A stretch of DNA of 64,000 bases from an uncultured Candidatus Entotheonella sp. (GTDB lineage: Bacteria > Tectomicrobia > Entotheonellia > Entotheonellales > Entotheonellaceae). Made by a program: the position numbers and the translations under genes. Positions 44,518-54,158 of this stretch are shown one piece after another. The notes beneath the pieces were generated by a model that was not told the origin of the DNA, did no database searches, and worked only from the letters and a program-made list of their open reading frames with translations. The stretch spans positions 3,085,489 to 3,149,488 of the forward strand of contig OY282375.1 of the NCBI GenBank assembly GCA_958295825.1, given 5' to 3'. Position 1 is the stretch's first letter. Each line of letters opens with the position of its first letter.

Positions 44518-45852
44518 CTAGTACCCGTATCCCATCGAGTTTTGCGCCCCGAACTGGTTGGCGACGGTCGTGCTGTCAACCCTCGCCCCAAACGCCACTT
44601 CAGCGGCAGCCCTCTGCCGGTTCTGGCGGTCCTGAAGGATGGCCTGCAGAATGGGCAGGGCATGCCGCTCCGCCAACTCCTTTTCACGAATCAGCCGGTC
44701 CCGCTCGCGTGACAGCCGCTTCAGGCGGGCTCTGATAATGTCTTCCTCAGCCTCGCTCAACTGGGTGTTGTCCAGCATGCCTTCTTCCAGCAGGTCTTCC
44801 GTCTCGCTGACCCTCCACGACACCTTCAGCATCGTGAACACACCCGCCAACTTACCCAGGTAATCCTGGTACGCTGCAGCGTCGACCTGCTTGATGTCGT
44901 AGAGCGCATCCATAACCCCGTTCGGCAATGCCACCCCCGGAATGGACACATCCCGGTATTTAGCCGGCGTCAAGGCATTGCCGCTGCCAACGATGGTTAC
45001 CGCGTCCTCGATCTTGGCAGTCAACTGGTCACGCTCCGTCTTATACTCATCGTGAAGCCGTTTTCGTGGCGCCGTGATGTCCACGTCAAGAGGTTCCTCG
45101 GGCGACGCACCCGCCTTCAACTCGATCTCCCCAAGGACCTCTCTTGCAAAGTCCTTGATGTCTTGCGAGGCATTTACACGCGCCAACGATCCCTCGATCA
45201 GTGGAGCCGAGCCTCCCGGAGCAACCTGATTGCCGGTTTCGGGATGGATGATGCCTCCCGCCGAGCCCCCAACACACGCTTCTTCAGCCTGAATCAAAGT
45301 CCTGCCTGCCCTTTGTTGCGCCGATACGCAGCGCGACGTGCGGGCGCCGCTCAGCCTGCCACCGATGCCGACCAGCAGAGTTTCCGCCTGCTGACACGAC
45401 AGCCCCTTGAATTGCAGAATCTCGTTCACCAGTTCCTGCAAATACTTCACGATGTCGCACATCGTCGGCGCGCCGTAGCACAGGCTCACCATCGGCAACT
45501 GGCTGATAGCCGCGCCGATCAGGTTCGTCGCGGTGTTCTGAAGACCCCGTATCAGAGCAGTCGGGTCGAGCATGCCTCGCAAGTTGTTAATCAGCCCGGT
45601 GCCGAACGAAAAGGAACCGCACGGCGTCGAGATGTTGAAGTCATGGATTAACGGATTACCCGGCGACAATTGCGGGTACCCCGCCGCCAGACCGCCGCGC
45701 AGTGCCCGACCCACATGATCCAGACGCGCCGCGTCCAGCTTGTCGCTGCCCATCGCTTGAAGCGCCTCTTCAAACAGGTCCGCCCGCACCGCCTGCGGTC
45801 CCGGAAGCACCAGCCCGGCAATTACCACAAACACCAGCCATTGCCTGCTCAT
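44518..45852 (-). CDS. TraH-like ICE protein (PFL_4711 family type)
   Basis: 444 residues from the ATG at 45852 (AGGAGGGG site); a longer upstream reading is not supported. Signal peptide SRQWLVFVVIAGLVLPGPQA. The conserved region CGSFSFGTGLINNLRGMLDP with SLCYGAPTMCDIVKYLQELV and LSCQQAETLLVGIGGRLSGA resembles TraH-type periplasmic assembly proteins of SXT/PFGI-1 elements. Long helical C-terminal part, ending FGAQNSMGYGY. Mating-pair formation component. Confidence 0.78.
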   Translation of the reverse strand: MSRQWLVFVVIAGLVLPGPQAVRADLFEEALQAMGSDKLDAARLDHVGRALRGGLAAGYPQLSPGNPLIHDFNISTPCGSFSFGTGLINNLRGMLDPTALIRGLQNTATNLIGAAISQLPMVSLCYGAPTMCDIVKYLQELVNEILQFKGLSCQQAETLLVGIGGRLSGARTSRCVSAQQRAGRTLIQAEEACVGGSAGGIIHPETGNQVAPGGSAPLIEGSLARVNASQDIKDFAREVLGEIELKAGASPEEPLDVDITAPRKRLHDEYKTERDQLTAKIEDAVTIVGSGNALTPAKYRDVSIPGVALPNGVMDALYDIKQVDAAAYQDYLGKLAGVFTMLKVSWRVSETEDLLEEGMLDNTQLSEAEEDIIRARLKRLSRERDRLIREKELAERHALPILQAILQDRQNRQRAAAEVAFGARVDSTTVANQFGAQNSMGYGY

Positions 45853-45860
45853 AACCCCTC

Positions 45861-46337
45861 CTATTGCACCCGGCGCAAGCCGCGCGCCAGCATGAACGCC
45901 GCAATACCCAGCAGAATCGTCAGCGCCCCGGCTACCTGCTCGTAGGGAAGCGGCACCGGCGCGATAATCGAAGCCACCAGACAGACCAGCCAAAGCAAAC
46001 CGAGCACCCGTCCGGCCCTGAGCAGTCGCAAGCCAAAACCGCTCAACGTCACCGACTGGCGCCGGGCATTCCCTTCCATGATCCCTATTGATCCGGCAAG
46101 CAGAAACAACATCGCCATGCCTTCCATGTCCGCCAGACGGCCCATGACCAGCCATTCGAGCTGCGCCAGTATCTCCAGAGGCACCGGCCCGTAGCCCCCG
46201 TCATGGCGAATCCCCGCCAGCCATTCCAGGCGTCCGGTGTCGCCCAGGCGCCACCACCAGTAGCCCAGGCCCCCCAATCCGACAGCCAGCAACACCAGAA
46301 CGGGCGATACGTCCTCGATGCCCTTCTTCTTTTCCAT
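45861..46337 (-). CDS. ICE membrane protein of unknown function
   Basis: 158 residues from MEKKKGIEDVSPV. A GTG 75 bases upstream, overlapping the previous gene, is an alternative start. Four hydrophobic segments: VLVLLAVGLGGLGYWWW, MAMLFLLAGSIGIMEG, LGLLWLVCLVASIIAPV and AGALTILLGIAAFMLA. No family recognised. Its location within the pore gene run suggests an inner-membrane accessory. Confidence 0.6.
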   Translation of the reverse strand: MEKKKGIEDVSPVLVLLAVGLGGLGYWWWRLGDTGRLEWLAGIRHDGGYGPVPLEILAQLEWLVMGRLADMEGMAMLFLLAGSIGIMEGNARRQSVTLSGFGLRLLRAGRVLGLLWLVCLVASIIAPVPLPYEQVAGALTILLGIAAFMLARGLRRVQ

Positions 46338-46401
46338 GCCACGCCTCGACGAAAGGACTTCTCCGGCGATCCCAACCGCCGAAATAATTTCTTCCTCCGG
46401 A

Positions 46402-47469
46402 CTACTTTTCACCCGCCGGCGTCCTTTTCCTGAAAAGGTTCCACAGTTTCCAACAGCTGCGCGGCGGCGGTTCCTCAATCGCCGCCTCGACAGGTTCGGC
46501 AGACACCACCGCTTCTCCTCCCTCCATCAGCAATTCCCAGTGCCCCGGTCGCAAAATGACGTAGGTATGGTGCGCCGGCATGACCACGCCCGAAACCACC
46601 TGTATCGGCAATGCCTGGCGGCTCACCAGCGGCATGCGATAACCCATGACGCCGCGCGTGCCGCGCGGCGCCGTCACGGACTCAGGCCGCCGCAATTCCG
46701 CCAGTCCAGCGGCCGGCAGGACAAACGGCCGCTGAGCCCCTTCGTCTGCCAGTGTCTCCAAAGGCCCGAGCGCCGGCCTGGAAAATTCCACCCGCGTGTT
46801 CCTTTCAATCGCCACAGACGCGACGTAGGGCGCATTTTTGACAACCTCCAGCGGCGGCTCCACTTGCCGTTCCACCGCCTCGCCCGCCGTTGCCGTTTCC
46901 GCTGGCACAGGCTCATCCACTTGTTCCGGCTCCGGGCTTACTGTTTCGTCCTCGTCTTCATCGACTGAGGGCGCCGAGGCCACGACGGCATCGGGCGGAC
47001 GCGCTTCCGCATCCACCATTTCGTCAAGCTTCTCCAGAACCGCTGCCGCAAACCGGTTCACCGCCGACTCGAAAGCCTCCCCTGCAGCCACTTCGTCTCC
47101 TCCTCCTTCGCCAGGGGCAGACGGAGCCAACATCGCACTGGCCACCTCATCCGGGGTAAGCGGCGCCGGAAGCTCGCCGACAACCTCTCGATCCTCGCCG
47201 CCTTCCTCTACCGGTTGAGCAACAGGCCCCGGCGCCGGCAATATGGTTTCGTCAATTTCAGGCAGCGCCCCGGCTACCTCGTCCGCCTCGCCCGTGGCCT
47301 CGACTTCGTCCTCACCACCCGGCCCCGTGACTTCCTGGATAATCTCGTCAGGCGACACGGGCGGAGCCGGAGCCTGCAACCACGGTGCCACCACGAAGAC
47401 CACCAATGCAGCCCCCACGATCCCGGCCAACGCCAACAGAACTTTCCCTGTAGCTGTCCGCCATTCCAT
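46402..47469 (-). CDS. Single-pass membrane protein with long acidic linker
   Basis: 355 residues. An N-terminal anchor (VLLALAGIVGAALVVFVVAPWL) is followed by about 180 residues rich in Glu, Pro and Ala, then a C-terminal globular part (RGVMGYRMPLVSRQALPIQV, VVMPAHHTYVILRPGHWELL). The layout resembles TonB- or VirB10-like proteins that span the periplasm. The family is not recognised. GGAGGCACGGGG precedes the ATG. Confidence 0.6.
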   Translation of the reverse strand: MEWRTATGKVLLALAGIVGAALVVFVVAPWLQAPAPPVSPDEIIQEVTGPGGEDEVEATGEADEVAGALPEIDETILPAPGPVAQPVEEGGEDREVVGELPAPLTPDEVASAMLAPSAPGEGGGDEVAAGEAFESAVNRFAAAVLEKLDEMVDAEARPPDAVVASAPSVDEDEDETVSPEPEQVDEPVPAETATAGEAVERQVEPPLEVVKNAPYVASVAIERNTRVEFSRPALGPLETLADEGAQRPFVLPAAGLAELRRPESVTAPRGTRGVMGYRMPLVSRQALPIQVVSGVVMPAHHTYVILRPGHWELLMEGGEAVVSAEPVEAAIEEPPPRSCWKLWNLFRKRTPAGEK

Positions 47470-47500
47470 CCCCGTGCCTCCTATCGCACCTCGACGACCG

Positions 47501-50236
47501 CTATCCGTCTCCCAACCCGTTCACCGACAAAGCCGGCATTTGCTGCACCTCCAGACCGAAATAGTCCCTGACGCTGCCGACGTCCTCCGGCTTCCGTTCC
47601 AGAAATGGTCCCGCCATGCTGGCCGCCAGCCCCAGCGGGTACTTGCGCGCCAGGGCCGCCACCGCCAGCATCAGGTCGCCGCCGAGTTCGTCACGCAGCC
47701 TCTCGCGCACTCCCTTCTCGTGCGCCTTCTGACTGGCCAGCCAGCGCAGGAACGGGTTGGGCACCAGGCGGATAACGCCGCCCCTGCCTTCGGGCTGCCA
47801 CAGGTAGCCCTCGCTCCAGTTCTCCCGGACGTGTACCAGCCGCAATAGCCGCGTCTCCTGTTCCGACAGATTGAACAGTTCCTTGACCGTGCCGACCTCT
47901 TCCGGGTTCTGTTCCAGAAACAACAAGTTACCCGAGTTGTTCTTGATGGCCTGCGCCGCCGCCGAGTGGAAATCGGAAAGCTGCTGGCTCATGAACATTG
48001 CGCAGCACCGGAAACGCGCCAAGGCCCGCGCTGCCTCTTCCAGGAAGGCCGCCGCCGAGTCGTGCTTGAGCAGTGCCCACGCCTCGTCGAGAATCAGGTA
48101 CTTGCGCTGCAGCCGAGCCGCTGGATTGGTGATGAACTGCATGAGGCGATACATCAGGGTGAGCAGCAGAACCGACTGCAGGTCCTTCGCCTGTTCGAGT
48201 TTCGCCAGCTCGAAAACGGTCAGCTTGTTGGTCAGCTTGAGCTCGTTCTTGCCGTCCACGAAGCCAGCGTACTCACCGCGCCCGATGTACTGCGCGATGC
48301 GCAGGGCGATTTGTCCGGCTTTCCCCTGGTCGTCAAAAGGGGGGTTCAGCAGCAGATCGTAAAAGTCCCTGAGCAACGGTTCTTGCCCAGGACGCTCTTT
48401 TTCGTGCCGTTCCGCGAAAGCCTGCAATGCCTGGCTGCATACCGCCTTGTCGATCTGCCCAAGGCCGGCCGCATCCTGGCCGGACACGCCGCTTGCCATC
48501 TGGTCGATAACTGCCATCAGAAAGGTCCGGTGCGACGACCCAAGGTCGCCGGCGAACGGGTTGAAACACATCGGCTGGTCCAGGTCGACCTGAACGTATT
48601 CGCCCTTGTATACCTCGCACGTCGTGTCGTAGGACGCCCACCGGTCGAGGATGACCACCGAGCTGCCAAGCGGCAGGGTCTGCTGGATAAGATGGTTGAC
48701 CAGGAAGGATTTGCCGCTGCGGGATTTGCCTGACACGATGGTGTGCGGTGCCGTCGTCGCGTCGAAGAAGTCGCACGTCACCGCCTCGCCGCGGCGGTTG
48801 AGGTAGAGTTGAACCGGTGTCTGGCTCCCCGTGTAGTCACCGTACAAGGGGAGCAAGTGCGCCGCCGCCAGCGCCGGTACGCGCCTTGAGCGCCGGAACA
48901 TCTGATCCTTCGGGTATTTCAGGTTCAAGCCCAAGGGCAGGCATTGCAGGAAAATCTGTTGCCCGACCGTCGTTTCCGGCAAGAACTCCAAATCCAGGCG
49001 CCGTCCCGCTTGCGTGATAGCCGACACCGCAGACGACAGCGAACGGTCGGCACGCCCCCACAGAACTATATGCACCCGCGTGTGAAGAATGTAGGACGTG
49101 GTGTCCTTCATCATCTTGTCGAGGTCCTCGCGCAGCCGCACTTTTTCCGGGTCTTCTTCGCCCAGGGCGGTGCTGCGCTGGAGATACGCGAAGTTGCGCT
49201 TCTGCCGCAGCCGTGCCCGCTCATCCGTCTGATCCGGCAGCCCGACCTGCGTTACCAGCGTCAAGGGCATGTCCGGCAGCGCCTCCCACGGCGCGAAGGG
49301 CTCGCCGTCTTCCGGCGCGTGCAGGCTCGACAGCATGCCGGGATAGGTGCGCGGCGGGGCCTGCTGCAAACTCATCACCCGCGCCTGCCAGGCATGGTCG
49401 CGGGTGGGATCGCCTTCGTCCGGGCCGAACTCCCAGGTCCCCTGCTGCGTCGTGCGCGCCGGTACGCTCAGGAGCTGCTCACGCATCGGGACTTCGGAAT
49501 CGTAGCAACGCGGCTGCCGCTGCCAGGGCTGCAAAAGCCGCGCAATCTCCCGGTGCATGACGGCGCAGTCAAGCCGCTCGTGCTCAACCTTCGCCATGTC
49601 AAGGACGCCTTCACAAATCACCCGCAACTCCGCCAGCTCCGCCAGCACCTGTTTCAACACCGTCTCGGTTATCCGGTTCATGCGCCGCAACAGCCTCTTT
49701 TCCCTCTGAAAAAGGGACATGCCCCGCTGCTGACGCCGCAGGTCGGGAACCGGCGCCGACAACCGCGCCGTTACCAGCGTCGTGGTTTCCCGCAGCCGCC
49801 AGCGCTTGGCGCCGTCCGCGTGCGCCAGGCCCTCTTGCAACGACGCTTCCTGAAACTGGTCAAGGCCGTAGATATCCGGCTCCCCCTTGCGATGTTCGCT
49901 CCACTTGTCCATCCGGTCGGTCGGCATCATGTGCATCAGCACCTGAATCGTCGTCCCCGGTTCCAGGCTGCGAAACAGGTTCTGCAGCACCGTCGCCATC
50001 TGTTCCACCGCGGCGTCGGGAATAGCCCCGACGTTGCGCGGCTGCACTTTCCACATGCAGCCCAGGGCGGCATCACGCAGGTTGTTGGGTTCTTGCAACA
50101 GAACCACCCCGTCTTCCGGGTCGCCGACAGCCGGGCCGTGCGGCAGCAGCAAAGCAAACTGCGGGTCATCACCCCGGGCGATCTCACCTATACCGTTCAC
50201 CCGCGTGCTTATTTCACCGGCAAGCGTTCCAGTCAT
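47501..50236 (-). CDS. TraC/VirB4-type conjugation ATPase
   Basis: 911 residues, the motor for pilus assembly and secretion in the PFL_4706-type ICE family. N-terminal half is the TraC-specific domain (LPHGPAVGDPEDGVVLLQEP). C-terminal RecA domain: Walker A in VSGKSRSGKSFLVNHLI, Walker B in KYLILDEAWALLKH, then CAMFMSQQLSDFHSA. Full length with no shifts. A lipoprotein gene ends 10 bases upstream. Confidence 0.92.
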   Translation of the reverse strand: MTGTLAGEISTRVNGIGEIARGDDPQFALLLPHGPAVGDPEDGVVLLQEPNNLRDAALGCMWKVQPRNVGAIPDAAVEQMATVLQNLFRSLEPGTTIQVLMHMMPTDRMDKWSEHRKGEPDIYGLDQFQEASLQEGLAHADGAKRWRLRETTTLVTARLSAPVPDLRRQQRGMSLFQREKRLLRRMNRITETVLKQVLAELAELRVICEGVLDMAKVEHERLDCAVMHREIARLLQPWQRQPRCYDSEVPMREQLLSVPARTTQQGTWEFGPDEGDPTRDHAWQARVMSLQQAPPRTYPGMLSSLHAPEDGEPFAPWEALPDMPLTLVTQVGLPDQTDERARLRQKRNFAYLQRSTALGEEDPEKVRLREDLDKMMKDTTSYILHTRVHIVLWGRADRSLSSAVSAITQAGRRLDLEFLPETTVGQQIFLQCLPLGLNLKYPKDQMFRRSRRVPALAAAHLLPLYGDYTGSQTPVQLYLNRRGEAVTCDFFDATTAPHTIVSGKSRSGKSFLVNHLIQQTLPLGSSVVILDRWASYDTTCEVYKGEYVQVDLDQPMCFNPFAGDLGSSHRTFLMAVIDQMASGVSGQDAAGLGQIDKAVCSQALQAFAERHEKERPGQEPLLRDFYDLLLNPPFDDQGKAGQIALRIAQYIGRGEYAGFVDGKNELKLTNKLTVFELAKLEQAKDLQSVLLLTLMYRLMQFITNPAARLQRKYLILDEAWALLKHDSAAAFLEEAARALARFRCCAMFMSQQLSDFHSAAAQAIKNNSGNLLFLEQNPEEVGTVKELFNLSEQETRLLRLVHVRENWSEGYLWQPEGRGGVIRLVPNPFLRWLASQKAHEKGVRERLRDELGGDLMLAVAALARKYPLGLAASMAGPFLERKPEDVGSVRDYFGLEVQQMPALSVNGLGDG

Positions 50237-50245
50237 TCCCGCACC

Positions 50246-50617
50246 TCACTTCCCAGATTCCAGCGCGATGGGCGCCGGCAATCTCAACTTGAGCACCTGG
50301 TTTCCCTGGTAGCCCTTCAGAAACCATTGCGACGACTCCAGCATCACGTACACCCAGTGCCCTGCGATCAGGTCGCCGTCGTCGTTGAGGTGCGCGGTGA
50401 TCCATACCCGCTGCACCTCCGGCGGCTGCACCAGCGGCAGGTAAGGCGCCTCCGGCCCCAGGGCGCCCGGCGACGGCCCCAGTTCCGGCGCTTCCACCGG
50501 CTCGCTGCTCGGCCCCATCTCCGCGTGCAGGTCGCGGCTCTCCCCCAGATACGGCTTCGGCGTGCAGCCAACGGCCACCAAGCCGACGATCAAGCCAAAC
50601 AGTACGTAGCGTTTCAC
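50246..50617 (-). CDS. Conjugation lipoprotein (TIGR03751-like)
   Basis: 123 residues from the GTG at 50617 with AGAGGGGG upstream; an ATG at 50632 overlapping the upstream stop is possible but has no ribosome site. Lipobox: YVLFGLIVGLVAVGC. The mature part has VWITAHLNDDGDLIAGHWVY and VMLESSQWFLKG, as in the lipoprotein found between the VirB10-like and TraC-like genes of PFGI-1-type ICEs. VirB7/TraV-like role inferred from position. Confidence 0.75.
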   Translation of the reverse strand: MKRYVLFGLIVGLVAVGCTPKPYLGESRDLHAEMGPSSEPVEAPELGPSPGALGPEAPYLPLVQPPEVQRVWITAHLNDDGDLIAGHWVYVMLESSQWFLKGYQGNQVLKLRLPAPIALESGK

Positions 50618-50628
50618 TAAGCCCCCTC

Positions 50629-51774
50629 TCAATCGAAGTCCGAAGCCACCGACGGCCAGCCCGCAACGGCCGGCAATCCCTCAACCGTCACGCCTTCGAG
50701 CATCACCACGTACACCGGCGTATGGCTCTCGATCCACACCACCGGCAGGATTTCTTCGGCGCGTTCCAAGAAGAACTCCTGGATGCGCGTCGTCGTCTCC
50801 GACGTGCCCACGTCGCCAAGGATGGCTCCCGCGCCGCCGAGCTCCTTGGCAATGGCGACGTCGGCATACACCCCCGCCGCAGTCGTGCCCATTGCCGACA
50901 ACAGATTGGCGAGCCACCGACCGCTGCGGAACTCCCAACGCCCCGGCACGCCCAAGGTGCCGTCCTCACCGGTGAAGTAACCCCGCACCGCACGCTCGAA
51001 AGACGTGCCGTCCGGCAACACGCACGACAGGCTGACCGCCTCGACCCTGGCGCGTACCGATGTCAGGTCGGCGGTCGCCTTGCCGATCATCAGACAGCCC
51101 TCAAGCGGTATCTCCGTATCGTTCGGCCCGGAATAGGCGCTGCGTAAATCCACCAACACGGGCAAGGCATCACCGCGAACCTTGGTGGCGAAGGCGCCGG
51201 TAAGCAGTTGGCCCGTCACCAGGGAACCGATCGGCAAGCGCACCCATGGACCCCCTACGGGTTGCGACGACGAGGGCGGCGGCGCAGCGGGGACCGGCAC
51301 AGCCTCACCGCCCTCAGGACGCAGTATGCGCATCCTGGGGACCGGCGCCGGCGGCGGCGCTTGGGCCGCCGCTTGCCGCTGCTCGGTATCACGCGCAATC
51401 TCAATCGCCGCCTTCAGAGCCGCTTCCAACTGTTCGGTGTATGACCGTTCCTGCTCGGTAAAACGCAGGTTGAACTGCCTCTCTTGGGCCTCCACGTCAC
51501 GCAACAGACGGCTGTGCTGCTCTTTCTGCTGAATCAAGGCGAAATTCAGGTTTTCAACCGCTACCTGCATTTCCGTCAGCGCCTTCGCCGTCGTCGCGTC
51601 GCCGGGCAATGCCCCACCCCCGAACAGGTCTTCTTCCTGCTGCTCGGCAACTTCCGGGTCCTCACCAGGGACAAAGAGGAACCACGCCATGACCAGCAGG
51701 CCGATAACGATGCCCGCGGCATAGGCCCTGTTACCCTTCGCCCAGGTGACAATTCCGTTCAACCAGTTCGGCAC
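50629..51774 (-). CDS. TraB/VirB10-like ICE protein (PFL_4705 type)
   Basis: 381 residues from the GTG at 51774 (GGGAGA upstream). Inner-membrane helix AAGIVIGLLVMAWFLFVPG, a coiled coil (LTEMQVAVENLNFALIQQKE to AALKAAIEIARDTEQRQA), a proline-rich linker (PPPAPVPRMR), and a C-terminal beta-barrel-like domain with PIGSLVTGQLLTGAFATKV, LEGCLMIGKATADL and FLERAEEILPVVWIESHTPV. Spans the envelope as the core scaffold of the channel. Confidence 0.85.
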   Translation of the reverse strand: MPNWLNGIVTWAKGNRAYAAGIVIGLLVMAWFLFVPGEDPEVAEQQEEDLFGGGALPGDATTAKALTEMQVAVENLNFALIQQKEQHSRLLRDVEAQERQFNLRFTEQERSYTEQLEAALKAAIEIARDTEQRQAAAQAPPPAPVPRMRILRPEGGEAVPVPAAPPPSSSQPVGGPWVRLPIGSLVTGQLLTGAFATKVRGDALPVLVDLRSAYSGPNDTEIPLEGCLMIGKATADLTSVRARVEAVSLSCVLPDGTSFERAVRGYFTGEDGTLGVPGRWEFRSGRWLANLLSAMGTTAAGVYADVAIAKELGGAGAILGDVGTSETTTRIQEFFLERAEEILPVVWIESHTPVYVVMLEGVTVEGLPAVAGWPSVASDFD

Positions 51775-51787
51775 GCCTCGATCTCCC

Positions 51788-52504
51788 TCAGTACGGCGAC
51801 CCCGGCTCGACCACCAGGTACACCCGCGTCTCCCCACCGGCGGGGATCGTCTCCAGGTCCGCCGCGATAGCCTTCAATCCCGGCGCCTGGTACTCCGGCA
51901 AGCGCAACACGAACGGCGCTTGCGTCAGGTTCCGGGCTGTCCCCAAGAACCCCAGATAGCGGCCCGCCGCGTACAGGTACGTCGTCTCAATCTCCACCTC
52001 TGCCGACGAGGCCAATGACTGGCTGTGCGCCAGGACCTCGACGCCGGGCAGCGTTTCCCCTTTGAGCATCGCTACCAGTAGCCGCCGCAGCGGGTTGCCC
52101 TGCGGTCGCCGCGCACGTCCCGGACGCCCCGACACGACAGGCGGTGGCTCTACAAAGCGTGGCGGCGCCTGCGGCAGGATCAGCTGCACCTCCGTATCCG
52201 GCGTATCGTGCTCAACAAGTTTGAGCAGGTGCAGCCGCCCGCTTTTCCCAATTACGAACAGCGTCGTGCCGTACCCTGCCCGCAGGCTCTGGATAAACAA
52301 CCGCTCGCCTTCGATTTCCAACGACAGGGCGCTCGGATCGGCGCTCGTCGGAATCGCCTTGATGCCCTCCGGGAAGGTCACGACCGTAGGCACCCCGACA
52401 CCGATACGGACCTCTACCGGGTCACCCGTACTCACTTCCAGACGGGCGGCATGGGCGGACGACGCCAGAAACAAAATAGCCAGAACCAGCAGGAGTCGTT
52501 TCAT
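51788..52504 (-). CDS. TraK/VirB9-like ICE protein (PFL_4704 type)
   Basis: 238 residues; the ATG at 52504 overlaps the TGA of the previous gene. Signal peptide KRLLLVLAILFLASSAHA. Beta-rich mature protein with ARLEVSTGDPVEVRIGVGVP, TVVTFPEGIKAIPTS and LRAGYGTTLFVIGKSGRLHL, the usual VirB9/TraK opening. C-terminal FLGTARNLTQAPFVLRLPEY. Outer-membrane-proximal core component. Confidence 0.85.
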   Translation of the reverse strand: MKRLLLVLAILFLASSAHAARLEVSTGDPVEVRIGVGVPTVVTFPEGIKAIPTSADPSALSLEIEGERLFIQSLRAGYGTTLFVIGKSGRLHLLKLVEHDTPDTEVQLILPQAPPRFVEPPPVVSGRPGRARRPQGNPLRRLLVAMLKGETLPGVEVLAHSQSLASSAEVEIETTYLYAAGRYLGFLGTARNLTQAPFVLRLPEYQAPGLKAIAADLETIPAGGETRVYLVVEPGSPY

Positions 52505-53100
52505 CAGCCCGTCTCCGCCGTTAGGGGTTCGGTAAGCTCCAGGCCGATCAAAGACAGACCCCAAGGATTGATCGGGCTCGGCTGCACCCGTTGGAAGCGC
52601 AACAGCACGCCGAGTTCCTCATCCCGGATCGGCAACGCCCCGGCAAACACCCGCCGCAAAGCGTCGATGCGGGCGCCATAGCCACCCCCGCTCCGCCCTA
52701 CCACCGTGTTGCGAATGGACAACTGGATACTCATGTTGTGCTCTCGCATCATCTGCCGTTCACGCTCCGCACGCGCCTTGAAGACGGCGAGCAACTGCGG
52801 ATGGAAAAGCCGCGCCACGCGCTCGTGCGCCGCCTCCGCGGTTTCAGGCGTGATGTTGTACAGGACCAGAGCGATCTGCTCCGAAAGGGCCTTGACGAAG
52901 ACATCGGGCACCTCGTTCGGAATCACCAAACCCGGCGCGACCGACGCGGTGCCGTAGCACACCGGCAACCCTGACAGCCGCTGCCACAGGACCAGCACGC
53001 TCAGAATCACGCAGGCCATCGCCAGCAGCCCCGCCGCTGTTTCCAGGCGGAGGATTCTGACCTCGCCGGCGCCGAACAGGTCAGGCAGTCTTTTGGCCAT
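52504..53100 (-). CDS. TraE/VirB8-like ICE protein (PFL_4703 type)
   Basis: 198 residues from the ATG at 53100 (GGGAGGG site). One N-terminal membrane helix (AAGLLAMACVILSVLVLW), then a periplasmic domain with NEVPDVFVKALSEQIALVLY, NITPETAEAAHERVARLFHP and VLLRFQRVQPSPINPWGLSL. This is the layout of TraE/VirB8 assembly factors. Translationally coupled to the TraK-like gene. Confidence 0.82.
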   Translation of the reverse strand: MAKRLPDLFGAGEVRILRLETAAGLLAMACVILSVLVLWQRLSGLPVCYGTASVAPGLVIPNEVPDVFVKALSEQIALVLYNITPETAEAAHERVARLFHPQLLAVFKARAERERQMMREHNMSIQLSIRNTVVGRSGGGYGARIDALRRVFAGALPIRDEELGVLLRFQRVQPSPINPWGLSLIGLELTEPLTAETG

Positions 53101-53117
53101 CAAAGCCCTCCCTTGTG

Positions 53118-53420
53118 TCACCCGTCATCAAAATCCCCCATCACGGGTGAATACGCCGTGTCCCGCACCGGCAGGACGCCGGGGATGTGCAGAATGTCCC
53201 ACCGGTGCATCAGGTGGATCAGCACCCCCGGCGCCTTGCCCTTCTTTAGACGCCGCAGAAGCAGCCCCACGCCCAACGTCACGAAAAACACCGGTATGAA
53301 GCCCTCGAAAATAAAAAGGCCCGAGAACACCATCACCGCGCACAGCGCCGCGATGTCCTCGACCTCGAAGCCGAAGATCAGCACCGGCGCATCGAGCTCG
53401 GTCGGACACTCAACCCACAC
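53118..53420 (-). CDS. TraL-like inner-membrane protein (TIGR03750-like)
   Basis: 100 residues from a GTG at 53420 with AGGGA upstream; a longer reading to 53498 would overlap the pilin gene by nearly 90 bases. VWVECPTELDAPVLIFGFEV leads into two hydrophobic helices (ALCAVMVFSGLFIFEG; IPVFFVTLGVGLLLRRL) and HLMHRWDILHIPG. TraL/VirB3-type proteins anchor the pilus machinery. Overlaps the upstream gene by 11 bases. Confidence 0.7.
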   Translation of the reverse strand: MWVECPTELDAPVLIFGFEVEDIAALCAVMVFSGLFIFEGFIPVFFVTLGVGLLLRRLKKGKAPGVLIHLMHRWDILHIPGVLPVRDTAYSPVMGDFDDG

Positions 53421-53994
53421 GGCACAGAGTCCCTGACACCCGGGTTTGAACCCCAGCGGCTGCCTGGCCGATTTGCTGACGAAGAAGCCGATAGACAACC
53501 GTAGGCCGCAACGCCACGATGATGCCGAGCGCCAGCCATACCACCGGATCGCCCCCGTACTTCAACACCGGAAGCACCGGCCATAGAAGCACAAGGCCAG
53601 CCTGCGCCAGAAGGTTCAGCACCCCGCCGCCAGCCGCCCACGGCACGAACGGCGCAACGCCGGCCAAAGGCGCCGCCTGCGTCGCGTCGAAAGCGTCGCC
53701 GATGATGTTCGGCACAAAGGCAATCGCAATCCCCGAACCCACGCCGCTGATGCCCAGGCCCATTTTGCCCACTACCACCATGCCGATCCCGGCAATGGCC
53801 AGGATCATCGCCAGCATCTTGCCAACATTGCCTTTCAGATAGGTCTGCACGGTGTTGGCGAAGCTGTCGAGGCCACCCAGCGTCACCGCCGTACCGCCCG
53901 AGATCGTACCGGCCTCGGCCAGCCAGCCTTGCATGTTGCCCAGGTAGGCCACCAAACCCAGGGCGAGGAACCAGAAAACGTACCGACGATTCAT
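53410..53994 (-). CDS. Pilin-like ICE membrane protein, first gene of the main transfer run
   Basis: 194 residues with AAGGAG before the ATG. The N-terminal half resembles ICE pilin precursors: a signal-like helix (YVFWFLALGLVAYLGNMQGW), then VQTYLKGNVGKMLAMILAIA and IGMVVVGKMGLGISGVGSGI. The second half adds hydrophobic segments (LLAQAGLVLLWPVLPVLKYG; VVWLALGIIVALRPTVVYRL), longer than a typical pilin, perhaps a fusion or a membrane homologue. Confidence 0.7.
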   Translation of the reverse strand: MNRRYVFWFLALGLVAYLGNMQGWLAEAGTISGGTAVTLGGLDSFANTVQTYLKGNVGKMLAMILAIAGIGMVVVGKMGLGISGVGSGIAIAFVPNIIGDAFDATQAAPLAGVAPFVPWAAGGGVLNLLAQAGLVLLWPVLPVLKYGGDPVVWLALGIIVALRPTVVYRLLRQQIGQAAAGVQTRVSGTLCRVG

Positions 53995-54158
53995 TACTTG
54001 CTCCTTGTCATTCGAGCCGACAACCCTGTGCGAGCTGCCCGGCTTGCATAGCTATCAGTCCTGATTCTTCAAACCATCGGATGGACAAAGCGGGGGCGCA
54101 CGGGGAAATTGCGATGCCATAAGGAGGAGGGATTTAACAAAATAACCGCCCATCACGG